64,000 bases of DNA from Castor canadensis (GCF_047511655.1 NC_133386.1:173311146-173375145); one strand, 5' to 3'. Shown: positions 1 through 11,397, counted from the first letter of the stretch. Notes: generated by a model not told the origin, from the sequence alone. Made by a program: numbers and translations.

Positions 1-290
1 CTTTTCGGCACTCAGGGTGCCCCGCCCTCTTTGCTACTGTCTTTTTTGTTGTTATTGCTTATTATTCAGTTTCTCTTTTTTTCCTGGGTGGGATCGGTCT
101 GTTCAGGGAGCTATGCTGATCTGGCCCTCCCTGGGTTGTCTGTGGGAGTACCGTGTACCGCTTAGCTCACCTTGTGGTCCGCGTCTTCCCAAGCCATCTG
201 GGTGCTGGCGTCTTATAATTGAATTCTCAATAGTGTCTTCAGGTCACAAGAGTAAATTGCATTGCAAGACATATGTTGGAAAAATCACCA
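1..290. other. GC-richer unclassified block at window edge
   Basis: The first ~290 bases are distinctly GC-richer than the following sequence and include CpGs (CGGCACT, CCGCCC, ACCGTGTACCGC). This looks like the end of a lineage-specific retroelement (L1 5' region or LTR) cut by the window edge. I cannot name it. A short open frame across it (17-295) resembles no known protein. Confidence 0.3.
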
Positions 291-519
291 TGTAGATTTT
301 GATTTTTTCATTATTGTTAAAGACATTATATTGTGAACATTGTGCGTAAAGATAAATGCTCAGTTTCAATCTTCTATATCTCAGTTTCTTTATGAATATA
401 ACTTATAGAACATTTGAGAATATCTCTTTGGGGGTGGGAAGGTCTTCTTTGTCACATTTCTACCATTTTAGGTTTTTAAAACATGTGTGAGTACTTATAA
501 AATTTGATTTTCCTTGATG

Positions 520-800
520 CATTTGTTCATTTTTAGTAATTCATTAATTCTTTGAGTGTCTTGCTATGGTGCTGAGTACTCAAAAACAAATAGGATGTAG
601 CTTGTGTTCTTAAGCATTTGTAGTCCAGAGACAGATGAATAAGCAAGCAGAAAATTACACTAATGGATAAGTACCATCTGTAGAGAAAGTCACAGAGTGC
701 TGTGAAAGCTCATAGGAGGGCACCTATCCTGTAGGTAGAGAAAAGTGATAAAGGCTGGCCATCAGATAACATGTCTGAGGTGAGTCTGTGATAACCACTG
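520..800 (-). repeat. L2-like fragment
   Basis: The stretch resembles the reverse complement of an L2 3' end: a TTCATTAATTC-type start, then a 'gctgagtactc...' block, then a section on a counted or weighed feature like other L2 3' ends here. The copy is heavily diverged. Confidence 0.35.
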
Positions 801-1049
801 AACCAAAACTTGCCTTGGATCCTAACACTTTAGGTAATGTCTAGGAAGGTTTGACAGGTAAGAGTAGAAACTGATGGATGTTAAAGTGCCTCTTTTGGTT
901 ATCTTTTGGGTTATGGTTTCATTGGTTTTAGTTACACATACATACACACACATGATTATATTTGATTTTAGTTATAAACCTGTCAGTAAGTAGATATCAT
1001 AAAAGATATGTGTACATATATACATATAAAAAGTATACATTGTATAAAA

Positions 1050-1053
<4 letters not shown>

Positions 1054-1096
<43 letters not shown>
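1054..1096. repeat. (TA)n microsatellite
   Basis: About 21 uninterrupted TA units preceded by imperfect TACATATA sequence. Likely length-polymorphic. Confidence 0.95.
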
Positions 1097-1098
<2 letters not shown>

Positions 1099-1386
1099 GT
1101 TTAAACAGTGAGCCTTCTAGATGAAAATGTAGGTTTGCTTTAGTAAGGTTTAGAATTATTTCTAAACTGCTGAAAGAAAAAGGTAATTTCTTTTGATGTC
1201 CTTCCTTTTCAGGATTACCACACAGTCTGGTTTGAGAAGCATTTGCTTCCACCTTTTTGAGTGGTAATTACTATTTGTGGTGTTGTCACACAAATTGTGT
1301 AAAGAAGCCAGTGTTTTAGAAATTGACATCGAATCTTTTCAACTCCATTTTGCTACATGTGGTAGCTTTGAAGAGTGTGATAGAAG

Positions 1387-1817
1387 CATGGTTTGAATGT
1401 GGCTTGTCTCCCAAGGGTTCATATGCTCAAGGCTTGGTTCCCAATATGGTGGTATTGAGGTGGTGAAACCTTTAAGAGGTGGGGCCAAGGTTATTGTAAG
1501 TGCTGCCCTCAGAAGGGATTAATGCTCATCTTGTGGAATGAGTTAGTTTCAGTGAGGGTGCGTTGTTATAAAAAGACCAACACTGGCCCCTCTTTGGTCT
1601 TTGGCTTTCTGACTTGCCATGTGTTCTTTCCCTCTTACATATATTCCCACCATGATGTAATCTGCCATGGCCCTCATCAGATTACCAGGATCACCCATAG
1701 CAGATGCTCTATGATGCTCTTGTATTTTTAAAACTAGGATCTACTCTAAATAACCTGTTTTATTAAAGCACCTAGCCTCAAGTATTTTGTTAAAGCAACA
1801 GAAAATAAACTAGTACA
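1387..1817 (+). mobile_element. ERVL-MaLR solo LTR (MST/MLT1-like)
   Basis: The sequence begins GCATGGTTTGAATGTGGCTT and has the GGTGGTGAAACCTTTAAGAGG and GGTGGGGCC blocks. It ends with AGCAACAGAAAATAAACTAG followed by TACA. This order is typical of mammalian apparent LTR retrotransposon LTRs. It is a non-coding, degraded solo LTR. Confidence 0.8.
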
Positions 1818-1893
1818 GAGGGTTATTGTAATTATTGATTCTCAATCTTTCTCTTAATTTCTTCTCTTTCTCTGTCCCTCTCACACACATATA

Positions 1894-1912
1894 TACACAC
1901 ACACACACACAC
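1894..1912. repeat. (CA)n microsatellite, short
   Basis: About nine CA units following an imperfect CACACATATATA tract. Confidence 0.85.
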
Positions 1913-1919
1913 CATTATT

Positions 1920-2720
1920 GTTCTGATTTTGTGCTTCAGGATAAATGATTAATTTTCATTAAAGTTGAATATCAACTATTCAACTTTAAATAAGTTAGAA
2001 ATTGAAACAAATCTCCTGTGATTTTATGCTTAACTCTTAAATAAATGTTTGCTTTTCATTCCTTCATTTCTTTATTAAAATACTTAGGATTTACTTTCCC
2101 AAGTGATTTTTTTTCAGTTTTTATATTAACATATAGCAACATCTTTCTATTGGCTGTTATATTTATCTACCTTAACCAATTTTATTATGTGTAGATCAAA
2201 GGGTTTTTTTTTGTGATTTGGATGTATAATTTTGTTTCTAGTCTGTTTGTACTATTCTCATTTCTCTTTCAATACTTTATGCTTTTAGCATTTTATTTTT
2301 CATTAAATACATCTTTGAAAAAATTTCTTGTCAACTCAACCTGCCTTTTTCTCCCTTCATACATGTTATTATTTGAATTAAATTTCCCATTAGCTAGGTC
2401 ATTTGATTTCTGAATGTTCAGGACAAATGGCTTGTCTGTGGCTTTATAAACTCTTGGTGTTCTGGCCTTTGATAGATTAAAAAATTTAACATTTCAGAAC
2501 CACTGACTAGGTTTCAATTTTCTTAGGTTTTAATAATCTTAGATTTAATTTTCTTGTATTTCTTAGATTTTTAATAATCTTGTGTAATCGTAGGGCTTAA
2601 TTTGTATTTACTTTATTCATACCTGATTATTGAAGGACCTATGCTAATGCTCTGCCACCATTACACATTTTAGTTAGCATGATGCCACAGTTCCATTTGC
2701 TTTGTGCTCATATAGGGATG
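1920..2720. other. AT-rich intronic sequence, no feature seen
   Basis: Mostly AT-rich unique sequence with T-runs and repeated TTAGATTT/TTAATAATCTT words around 2520-2590. No exon, structured RNA or nameable repeat was recognised. Confidence 0.4.
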
Positions 2721-2723
2721 CCT

Positions 2724-3213
2724 TGTTCAGTATAGCAGCTACTGGCCACATGTGACAATTGAATACTTGTGGCTAGTGCTACCCAGAATCTGGGTTTTAA
2801 ATTTTATTTACTTTAATTAATTTAAATGTAAATTTAATAAATAAATGATAGTTTATTTATTTAAAAAATTTAAAGGTTTTTGGGACAACTTGGGTATGTG
2901 AATTGATTTTTTAAATGTAAACTTTATGAAATCTGAATCTAAAGTATTTCTGATAAAAATTTAACATCTGAATTGTGATACACTACAAGTATAAAATCCA
3001 TACTTTTTACTGAAAACTCAGTATAAAAATAGAATGTAAAATATCTCACTGATATTTTTATATTGACTATATTTGATATGACACTATTTTGGAAAATAGG
3101 TTTAAATAAAATATACTACTAAAATTAACTTCACTTTTTAAAAAAATGGCTACTTAAAAATTTAAAACAACATATATTCCTTATATTGTATTTCTGTTGG
3201 GCATCACTGCTAT
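2724..3213. repeat. Ancient mammalian interspersed repeat, copy 1
   Basis: The block runs from TTCAGTATAGCAGCTACTGG to a 'ttctgttgggcatcactgct' end. It shares ordered segments with 43199-43680 (GGTATGTGAAT, GACACTATTTTGGA versus GATACTATTTTGGA, TTAAATAAAAT, GGCTACT...AAATTTAAA). The ends resemble a common mammalian element with 'ctattggacagc' termini, probably a DNA-transposon relic. I cannot name the family. Confidence 0.6.
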
Positions 3214-3219
3214 GCACCA

Positions 3220-3372
3220 ATAGTTCTCAAACTTGGTTGGCTATCAGAAAGCTTTTGTGATGGTAAGCTTTATATAAAAATATGGAATGAGTCTGTATAC
3301 TGAGGAGTTTAGGAGTTCATACTCATAAAACTAGGTGATTTTGATATAGCATTAGTTTTGAGAAGCACCAAT
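3220..3372. repeat. MER5/MER20-like hAT MITE relic
   Basis: AGTTCTCAAACTTGGTTGGC at one end and TTTTGAGAAGCACCA at the other form the imperfect terminal inverted repeats typical of Charlie-type MITEs. Confidence 0.5.
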
Positions 3373-3489
3373 TTAGACTACAAATTTTCATAATGCAGTC
3401 CTTCAGAAATCAGGGCTAACTATATTTCTGTAACTGTTGAAGTTTATTTCTGTTTTAATTGTAGGGTTGGAAGAGACAGTCCAGTGTAC

Positions 3490-3885
3490 TCACTATTTGT
3501 CTTAAGTAACTTAATTGTCACAGTGATGTGAAGACATAGCCATTACTATTCCTTTTTATGGCTCAGGGAGCTGAAAATCAGTGTATATTAGAAACTTGCT
3601 TGGTATGAGGTCAAGGATTCAAATTCCAGACAGATGACCATCTTTACGATCATGTCTCTCCCACAGAGACATCTGGCAGAGTGAGATTGTGAGAAAATCC
3701 ATCTAACTGTATTACTGACAGCCACTAGCATTTTTAAAGTGCTGTGTATTATGCTTATTACTTCACATGAGTCATCTTAATTAATCCTTACAATAGCTTA
3801 GTAAGATTTTTAAAAATTTTAAGTTTTATAATTCCCAGTTTACAGATAAAAAAACCAAGGTTTAAAGTTAAGTAAATGGCTCTGG
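3490..3885 (-). repeat. MIR/L2-type fragments
   Basis: Two stretches (3490-3640 and 3770-3885) resemble reverse-strand MIR: 'ttaatccttacaatag...', 'cccagtttacagataaa' and 'gttaagtaa' words in the right order. Both are diverged. Confidence 0.5.
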
Positions 3886-3887
3886 CT

Positions 3888-4024
3888 ATTATGGACTGAA
3901 CTGTGTAACCCTCAAATTTATATAGCCCTAACATGGGCTATATTTGGGATAGGGCCTTTAAGGAGGTAGGTAGGTTTTATGAAGTCAGAAGGATAAGGCT
4001 CTAATATGGGGTTGAGAGAGAAAG

Positions 4025-4090
<66 letters not shown>

Positions 4091-4322
4091 AAAGAGAGTT
4101 GGGAGATGGCAAACAGACATACCAGGGAGGCCAAAATGCCAGGGGAAAACACAGTGAAAAAGGTAGCCTTCTGCAACTGAGGAGAGAGGCCTCAGGAGAA
4201 ACCAGCACTTTTATTCTGGACTTTTAGCCTCCAGTACCGTGAAAAAACAAATTTCTGTTGCTTAAACCATCGACTCTGTGGTATTTTGTTATGGCAGCCC
4301 AGACAGACTTGCCAAAGGTGAT
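3888..4322 (+). mobile_element. MLT1-like LTR interrupted by a (GA)n expansion
   Basis: It starts TATTATGGACTGAACTGTGT and passes through 'gatagggcctttaaggagg'. It ends with the characteristic LTR tail (CCTCCAGTACCGTG, TTTCTGTTGCTTAAACCAT, TTTTGTTATGGCAGCCC). The (GA)n at 4029-4086 sits inside the element where the normal LTR has a GA-rich 'agagaga' segment. Non-coding relic. Confidence 0.75.
4029..4086. repeat. (GA)n microsatellite
   Basis: About 29 GA units, flanked by imperfect GAGAGGA and AGAAGAG. It creates spurious Arg-Glu and Ser-Leu repeat frames on the two strands. Confidence 0.95.
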
Positions 4323-4499
4323 GTAACTAGTTGATGTTTTAGTTTGACTATCTGCCTAGTCAGCATGACTTCAAAGTCCATTCCCTGAGCTAGTTTGTCT
4401 TCTACCTTTCTTACAGTGCTGGGAAGTTCTTCTTAAGATCTGGGAGGGACTGAAATGTAGAATTTGAGTCATAGGAATGGATGCTCTACTTCAAAACAT

Positions 4500-4645
4500 T
4501 TTTGTTACGTTTTCTCTAGAGTGTAAGCCCCTTGGGAGCTGGCTTCTGGTGGGTTTTGTTCACCACAACTACTCTAGTGCTTGAGATGATGCCTGGTAAT
4601 GAGTAGATGCTTAATGAATATTTGTTGAATGAATGAAATAAAAAG
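4500..4645 (+). repeat. L2 3' end
   Basis: The order 'agagtgtaagccccttgggagc', 'gatgcctggtaatgagtag', 'atgcttaatgaatatttgtt' and 'gaatgaatga' matches the L2 3' terminus. Confidence 0.75.
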
Positions 4646-5299
4646 AAAATAAGAGAAGGTAAAATGACAGATAGGGGGCCTCAGAGTCAGTCCCTGAAAA
4701 ATATCCATGCTTAAAGACCAAGCACAGGAAGGAGAGCCTGTGAAGAACAGTGTGTCCTGAGACCTGAAGTTTTGATTTGATATACTAGATAACAGGGAGC
4801 CATAGTAGAACTTACAAACAAACAGCAATAATATACATTGCAAGTGATTTTGAAAGGTAGACACAGAGGAGAGAAACACCAAGGGTTGGAGACTGGCTAG
4901 GAGGCTGAGTAGAGTACAGTGGTAGAGGTCTGGGTTTGGGTCATGGAGAGGGAAATGGAGAGCAAAAGGGCCTGTGAGATACTACAATTGAAGACATAAC
5001 AGACAGTTCTTGGAACAGGTGACTAACAGAGGATTAGTGAGAAGAAAGTCAAGAACAAGTCACAGATATTTTGTCTGGGAAATGCTAAGGCCCACAAAGG
5101 CCAAGTGACTTATTCAAAACTGCACAGTTCTCATTTGAGGAATCTTTTAAATCTTTTATTTAGTTATTTATTTTCCTTATTGAGAGTATGTTCTGTCAGA
5201 AGCTTAGAATCTTGGGTTGGAATTTATTTTATACTTTTGGACTGATAAATTTTGACTTGTCAGTTCAGCCAAAGAATATCACTACTCATACTTGACAAC

Positions 5300-5880
5300 T
5301 TCTAAAAAATGTAATTAAAAATGAAACTGGTGACAGCACATAAAACAACACATTTCTAAAGTTGACATATTTTGGTCCCCAAAGCTATTTTGAATTTGAA
5401 CGTTAGAAATGCATCTTTTAACTTCCACGGAGCTACAAAGAGAGGCTCTTCCCAGTCTGAAGAATGAATTTTAAAATCTTCTATAGAAAAATGCCACAGA
5501 GAAAAATAAAGAAAGCAGCTGGCCCTCTTACCAGTTTCAGAGCAAGCGAGGAATTGCAGTAGAGCATAAAACAGCTTTCTCTCATAAAAGAAAACACAGC
5601 AAGAAAAATAATCCTTTCTGTGTAGCCTTTTGCAGTTATTTTCTGTCGAGTATTAGATAGAGACCAGAGGGCTTAACATTGTTTTGATACCCTGCAACTG
5701 GCAGGTTGCCTGTCAGAGGAAGTTGGAAACGAACTGACCAGCTTTCTGCTCCAGGTGGCTCTTGGGCCACATTTTCTGTGCTGTTGTTATCAGTCATTTA
5801 ATTCCCTACTGAATATCAAGCGTGTTTTTAGTTCACAGCCCGTTTGCAGTGTCTTTCTGTTTCCTTTTTTCGTTAGCCAC
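5300..5880. promoter_or_regulatory. Unique block with lymphoid-type motifs (candidate regulatory element)
   Basis: No repeat family was recognised across about 580 bp. It contains E-boxes CAGCTG (5516-5521) and CAGGTG (5752-5757), a PU.1/ETS-like AGAGGAAGT (5716-5724) and a GCAGGTTGCCTGTCAGAGG stretch. The block lies upstream of the IFTAP exons, on the side expected to face RAG2, where distal RAG regulatory elements are known in mouse. Function is inference only; conservation was not tested. Confidence 0.25.
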
Positions 5881-6344
5881 ATTAAGGAAAAAAAAAAAAA
5901 AAGAGCAACCCTGGAAGCACTTTTGCAAATGTGAATTTAACAGTAAAGAGCACAATAAAAAATAACAGCAAATTATAGCAATACACTGACTTAAGATAGA
6001 GGCCTTTGGGATAATGTTTACCTTCAGGGAATTTTGGGAAGGTGTCATGTGAGGACTTGCTAATAAAAATAACTAGGCAATAATGATAATTAAAAAAAAT
6101 CTGGTGTCCCAAAGGAGAGATTAAAGAAAGGGGCTATTTTAAAGTTTTTTATTGATGTGGGTTTTTTTTTTTTTTTGGCAAGAGAAAAAAAGCTGGTAGT
6201 TTTAAAGCAATCATAAATTCAATAACCATCTGTATGTATGTGGCCTCTTTATCAAAACATAGCATCAAACATCACACATAACACTGAAGGAGAAAAAAAT
6301 GTATTGAGCAAAGTGAACTAACTTATAGCAGAGCCCTATGGAAG

Positions 6345-6552
6345 AATTTTACACAAAGAATCTCCCTGTATAACTATCCTTGTCTCAAATTAGCAATAAC
6401 ACCATGTTTTTCTTATTTTCTTTTATGTTTTTCCTTCAACAAAATCAGAGAACAAGAGGGCAGGACAGGCGGCGGGGTTGGGGGTAGGAGGCCCAAATAA
6501 CGTATATACATGTAAGAACATGTACAAATGATAAAATAAAATTTAAAAAAAG
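6345..6552 (+). repeat. L1 3' UTR tail (lineage-specific), copy A
   Basis: The sequence 'aatctccctgtataactatcc...caccatgttttt...agaacaagagggcag' followed by a G-rich tract and 'acgtatatacatgta...aaaataaaat' with an A-rich end matches 10300-10567 and 12540-12745. A 3' truncated L1 tail. Confidence 0.65.
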
Positions 6553-8061
6553 AATCTTACAGCATTAACAGCCTTGACCTGTGTTTCTCTTTGGGGGGAA
6601 CATCTGCAAATTGTAATTAAGCAATTTTTATTTGTTTCTCTTCTTCTTTTGTCATCACCAAATCACTACACTTAGGGAACAAATTGACAAATTACAAAAC
6701 AGAAAACTGCTGGTTCAGTTGCAGAAGGAAATTTCCCCCTTCAGATTATGATGGCTTTTGAGTTGATTGAGCCATTTTGTTTTAGATATAGTCATATAAA
6801 TCTTCAGCTGACTGTGTTACAATTCATACTCATTCCAAACATGAATATTTATTTCATAGATAATCATTTGTTCTTCACATCTTTTATAGTTTAGATGTAA
6901 CTGCATAAAGAAAGAAAATGTATTTAACAATGTGCAACATTTTGAATTATAACCATTAAATTAATTTTTGACAGTGTTCTTAATGCACACTATTTTGTTA
7001 TAATAGATATTTTTTCTTGGTGTGCTTTCTCAGTGAAGTAAGAGAATTAAAAATATTTTGGTTTGTTTATAAATTAGAGAATCATTTTCATCAAGGCTGT
7101 CTTTTCAGTTTATATTTGTTTTATTTTGTGAGAACATGTACATTAGAGAGTTTAATCTTTATAGGCAAATGGGATTTTTAACTTTTACAAAACACTAAAC
7201 ACAATTTACTAATAGTTAAATAAAATTTTAAGATGGTCTCTATCAACATTTAGCCTATAGAACAATGTTGAGTGGGTGCACACTTGTTTTGTATGTTCTT
7301 CTCTTTAACGTGAGACATTATTTTTACTCATTGTTGTTAAATGTATTGTTACTTGAAGGAAAAAATGTAATTTGAGGTACTTGTAAGACTATCCTTATTC
7401 TCAATTGAATGAGCATGTATTCAAATAAGAATGGGTTTTAGCAAAATGTTCTTTCAGCAATGAAACAATAATATTTTCTTTGAAATGGTTGGCTAAACCC
7501 AAAGGGATACAAACAGGAAACCTTTTTTTAACCAAATTCTTATCTTCTTTATATGAAAATCAGACCACAATCTGTCTGGTTTGTGACTTTTGTGTCTTTT
7601 TTTTAAAATTTGGATTTGTTCCAGGTGAGATAGATTTAAGTGATGCCAGACAGCTTCCTCTTCTTGTAACCCATTGCTTCCTTAGCAGAGAAAGCAATCA
7701 TTTTATCATTTCATGTATTTTCTGGACTTAGTCTGTCTTTTGCCCTTAGGTGCTGTGGTTTTATGAGCCACTCATTTGAAAAAAAATGATTGTAGCCAAT
7801 CATCTAATTCTGGGTGTGAAGTTTAGACTCTGACTATAGTGCTAGTCCAGTTCTTGCTAACGTTGAGGTTGCTGATTCAGTAGTATTGACTGCTATGCCT
7901 ATGTTTTAGGCATTGGGCTAGAATCTGAGATGAATGAGTTCTTGCGCTAGAAGAATTAGCTCATGTATTGTTATTTATTGCTACCTGCATATAAAGGTTG
8001 ATGTGATTCCCTAAGGCTCTAGGTGTATGCCTCTAGACAAAAATAGCAATTTATTTTATTA
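6553..8061. other. AT-rich intronic sequence, no feature seen
   Basis: Unique-looking AT-rich DNA. No splice-flanked exon matching the missing IFTAP N-terminus, no RNA gene and no clearly nameable repeat was seen. Confidence 0.4.
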
Positions 8062-8128
8062 TTTTATTTTTTTGGTGATGCAGGGGTTTGAACTCAGGGC
8101 TTCATGCTAGCTAGGCAGGTGCTCTGAA
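8062..8128 (-). repeat. ID/tRNA-type SINE fragment
   Basis: T-rich start, then GGGGTTTGAACTCAGGGCTT and CATGCTAGCTAGGCAGG. This is the reverse complement of the B-box region of the rodent ID-like SINE, truncated after 'gtgctctg'. Confidence 0.75.
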
Positions 8129-8930
8129 GAATAGCAATTTATATGTGTTGTTTATAAATTGTATACCTAGAATTTATTAGTAAAGCAATATTAACTATTT
8201 GCATAGTATTGATGAAATAATATTCAGAATATTGTCTTTGGTTCTGGGGTCTCAGTTTTAGGTTGAATAAATATTTTATGAGTTAAGAAAAAGAACAATA
8301 AGGATGATTAGGATAGTGGGTTTTCAGACTGTTTTTTTCTTTTTTACCTTTAAGCTTGTTATTTTTTTTAATGAAGAATGTCTTATAGTTCCCTGTTAAA
8401 AAATGAGAGAATGTACAATACTTGTATAATTTCAAGAATTCTCCTGAACTGGCCCAATGGCATATGCCAATGTTTGAGTCCTAGATTATTACAAATTTAT
8501 TCAAGGAATGTTATTCTACCTCTGAAAAATTGACAACTTCTAAGAAGGATTTATTTGCAAAGAAAAGGGAAAAACTACTCCCTTTAACTTTCTGTGTACT
8601 GGATGAGTTAAAGGGCATGTTTTAAGTAAGTGCACCATTATGCAGGTGACTAGAAGGGAATGATCTCAGCGTGAAGATTGAATTGGGAATATTTAATTTT
8701 ACAAAGAATGTACTATACTGCCCTTTTATTTCTTATCTTGTTATAGGCAAGGTACTGTTTTGTCTTTGATCAGAAGACCTGAGTACTAGTCCACATATTT
8801 AATTCCTTGAGATCACAGGCCTGCCACTTCCCTTCTGAATCTGTAAGCCAAGAGTGATTCTGCCTATTTAGTATATCTCTTATAGTTGTGGTAAGAACTG
8901 GATGAAATATATAGGAAGGTAGTTGATAAA

Positions 8931-9043
8931 TTTTAAAGTCTTACTTAAGTTTAAAGTTTTATGATTGGGGGACTATTTATGACATAAAAGAGTATCATTA
9001 TGGTTAAATGTTAAAGAAATCTGGAATGTACAATATAAAAATG
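8931..9043. repeat. Local duplicate, copy 1
   Basis: TTTTAAAGTCTTACTTAAG ... TTTATGATTG ... AATATAAAAATGTA is repeated in the same order at 10053-10170, about 1.1 kb downstream in the same orientation. The family is unknown. Confidence 0.6.
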
Positions 9044-10052
9044 TACAATATTGGCCACAGTAATAGTTGATTATATCTTGTTCCATGAAGTAGTTAAAAC
9101 CAACTGCCTATAGTCCATCTTGCATGGTGTACATGTACATGGTATACTATACAACTGTGAGACTCAGGGAATAATCCTACACTGGCCTCTGGTGGATAAA
9201 CTAAGTACTGAGTATATACATAACCATTCGGCAAAATTATTTATTTGCTTTGACAAAGATAAGGCATCAGATCCTTCTTTTTAATTATCAGTTTTTAGAT
9301 TCTACTTCATGAAATCTTTACTTGGGAATCCTACCTTAAGGATAAATAAAAATCACATGGGAGATGTTTACTAAAATTCATATTCCTAGGTGTCTATCCC
9401 CAAATTTGGATTGACTGGTTCCTGTGTGCAATCCAGGACCAGCTTTGAAAAATAGGCCCTAAATGAGTTTAGTGTGGGAGGTGGGTAAAGGGAGATACAT
9501 GAATTCTTCAAAGTTTTATGCTTATTTTGGTAAAAATTCTATTTTTCTAAGGATAAATTATATAGCTTTTATGAAATTGTTGCACACCTCACAAAGGGTA
9601 AGAACAATTATTTTGTTTTAAATACAACTTTGTATTTGATGTCACTACTTTTTATTATTTCTAAGACATTTTTGATAGTGAAAAAACATGACAACCTATA
9701 GGGTTAATTTTACTGTGACCTTGCTGATCTCTGATACAGAGACTAGGGTATAATAGCTTATAGAATATTAGTGTGGGCTTTGGTTCAGCACACGTTTTGT
9801 CCCAAGTATGAAGGATTATTATGCTTGTGTCTGTGGACCAAAGCCACTCCATCACAAGGAGATGTCCTTGCCATTCTGTTTGGTTTTGCCAACAGAACTG
9901 TGTTCTTAATGAGCATTTTGCCCTTAGCAAGAGCCTGGAGGGGACCATGCAAGCTGTGGAGGCATCTTGTTGCCTGGGCTTCTAGGAAATGCCCTTCTAA
10001 TAGTTTTGCTGCTTCTGGTAGTTTTTCTGCTGTACATGAAGGTATTTAGTAC

Positions 10053-10170
10053 ATTTTAAAGACTTACTTAAGGATGGAGTTTATGATTAGGGTAACTCGT
10101 CATTTAAAAGAGAGACATCAAAGTTAAATATGAAAGAATTCTTGACCTATAATATAAAAATGTAAAAAAA
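10053..10170. repeat. Local duplicate, copy 2
   Basis: TTTTAAAGACTTACTTAAG ... TTTATGATTAGGG ... AATATAAAAATGTA pairs with 8931-9043. Substitutions and small indels separate the copies, so the duplication is not recent. Confidence 0.6.
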
Positions 10171-10299
10171 ATTCCCTCTTCATTATTTTCAGGAAAGTCT
10201 TTTTAAGAAGGAAGAAGATGCATGTAGGTGTTTTCCCTAGACTGAGGATTAGTAGATAGGTTGGAGAAAATGCTTTCCACTTCTACCAATAAAAGCTTG

Positions 10300-10567
10300 T
10301 TATACATTTACACGTGTGCATGGAAACAATGCTAGGAATCTCTCTGTATAGTTATCCTTATTTCAAACTAGCAAAAATGCTATGTCTTATTTATTATTGC
10401 TTATGTCTTCTCATCAACAAAATTGGAGAAGAGGGCAGAACAGGTTCTGCCTGGAAGTGAGGGTGGTGGTGGTGGGGGAAGAGGAGTGCACAGGAGGGGA
10501 GGTCAGGGGGCAGGGGGGAGAAATGGCCCAAACAATGTATGTACATATGAACAAATGAATAAAAAAC
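10300..10567 (+). repeat. L1 3' UTR tail, copy B
   Basis: Contains 'gtgtgcatggaaacaatgc', 'ctctctgtatagttatcc', 'agggcagaacaggttctgcc' and a strongly G-rich tract (10460-10520), then 'aacaatgtatgtacatatga' and an A-rich end. Homologous to 6345-6552 and 12520-12745. Confidence 0.75.
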
Positions 10568-10611
10568 ATTTTTTGTTCATAGAGAAAAATTAGAAATCAC
10601 TGAGCAATACC

Positions 10612-10612
<1 letters not shown>

Positions 10613-10707
<95 letters not shown>

Positions 10708-10714
10708 ACACACA
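10613..10714. repeat. Compound (CA)n(GA)n(CA)n microsatellite
   Basis: About 20 CA units (10613-10652) pass directly into about 26 GA units (10653-10704), then a short ACAC run (10706-10714). It lies about 45 bp after an L1 A-rich tail. Confidence 0.95.
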
Positions 10715-10769
10715 CTTTGTAATAGTAGAACTCTAAGCGAATCCATCAACATCCAGAATAAAGACTACA

Positions 10770-11370
10770 TTTCCCACTCTTGCTTTGGCCACATATAACC
10801 ATTTGACTAAGTGTGTGCCAGCGAGAGGGGAGCTGACAGGTGCAACTCTTGGGTCATACCCTTAAGACATATGTACTAGATTCTTTTATTTCCTTACCCC
10901 CAGCTGGAAATTGGCAATCATTAAAACAATTCTCCTGGACTCAGAAATGGAATCCATGTGTGCAGAATGCAAATGTCCCACTAGCCTGTATCCCTGGATT
11001 GTCTCATGGAGCAGAGCCAACACACTTGTCCTGGACTGTTGTGTGAGAGAGGAATAAAATTCTTGTTAAAGCTGCTCTGCTTTGGTGCTTCCTCAACATA
11101 GTAACTTAAACTGAGCCTTAACTAGTAACCAGAAGTGATGAATGTACCTTCATCTTCTCCTTCCTCCTCTCCTCTTTTACTACAAGGATGGGGTGGTGTG
11201 CCATCCTGGACCATGTGGTAAAGGGTGGCACTCTAGGGATAATGGAGAAGAAAGGTGGAAGAGTCTGAGTTCTAGTGTGACTTTGTGGAGCAGAACAACC
11301 ATATTATCCCTGTATTATCTACATCTGTACTGGTGTGTGAGAGGGAAATAAACTTCCATCTTGTATCAGT
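10770..11370 (+). repeat. Two tandem copies of an ancient interspersed repeat
   Basis: Copy one ends near 11110 with TGTGTGAGAGAGGAATAAAA and 'cttaaactgagccttaacta'. Copy two ends near 11370 with TGTGTGAGAGGGAAATAAAC and 'ttccatcttgta'. The family tail (gtgagag-aataaa-cttgtt-aagc) is common in mammals; I cannot name it. Confidence 0.5.
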
Positions 11371-11397
11371 CGTTGATACATTAGGTATTTTTTCATG

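Noticed and set aside
17..295. 92-codon frame at the left edge as a candidate N-terminal IFTAP exon
   Set aside because: Its translation does not resemble the expected N-terminus and no donor in the right phase (phase 1) was evident.
983..1252. Frame encoding Tyr-Ile repeats near 1 kb, and a similar one at 28116-28322
   Set aside because: Both come from (TA)n microsatellites.
4006..4227. Arg-Glu and Ser-Leu repeat 'proteins'
   Set aside because: Artefacts of the (GA)n tract inside an MLT1 LTR.
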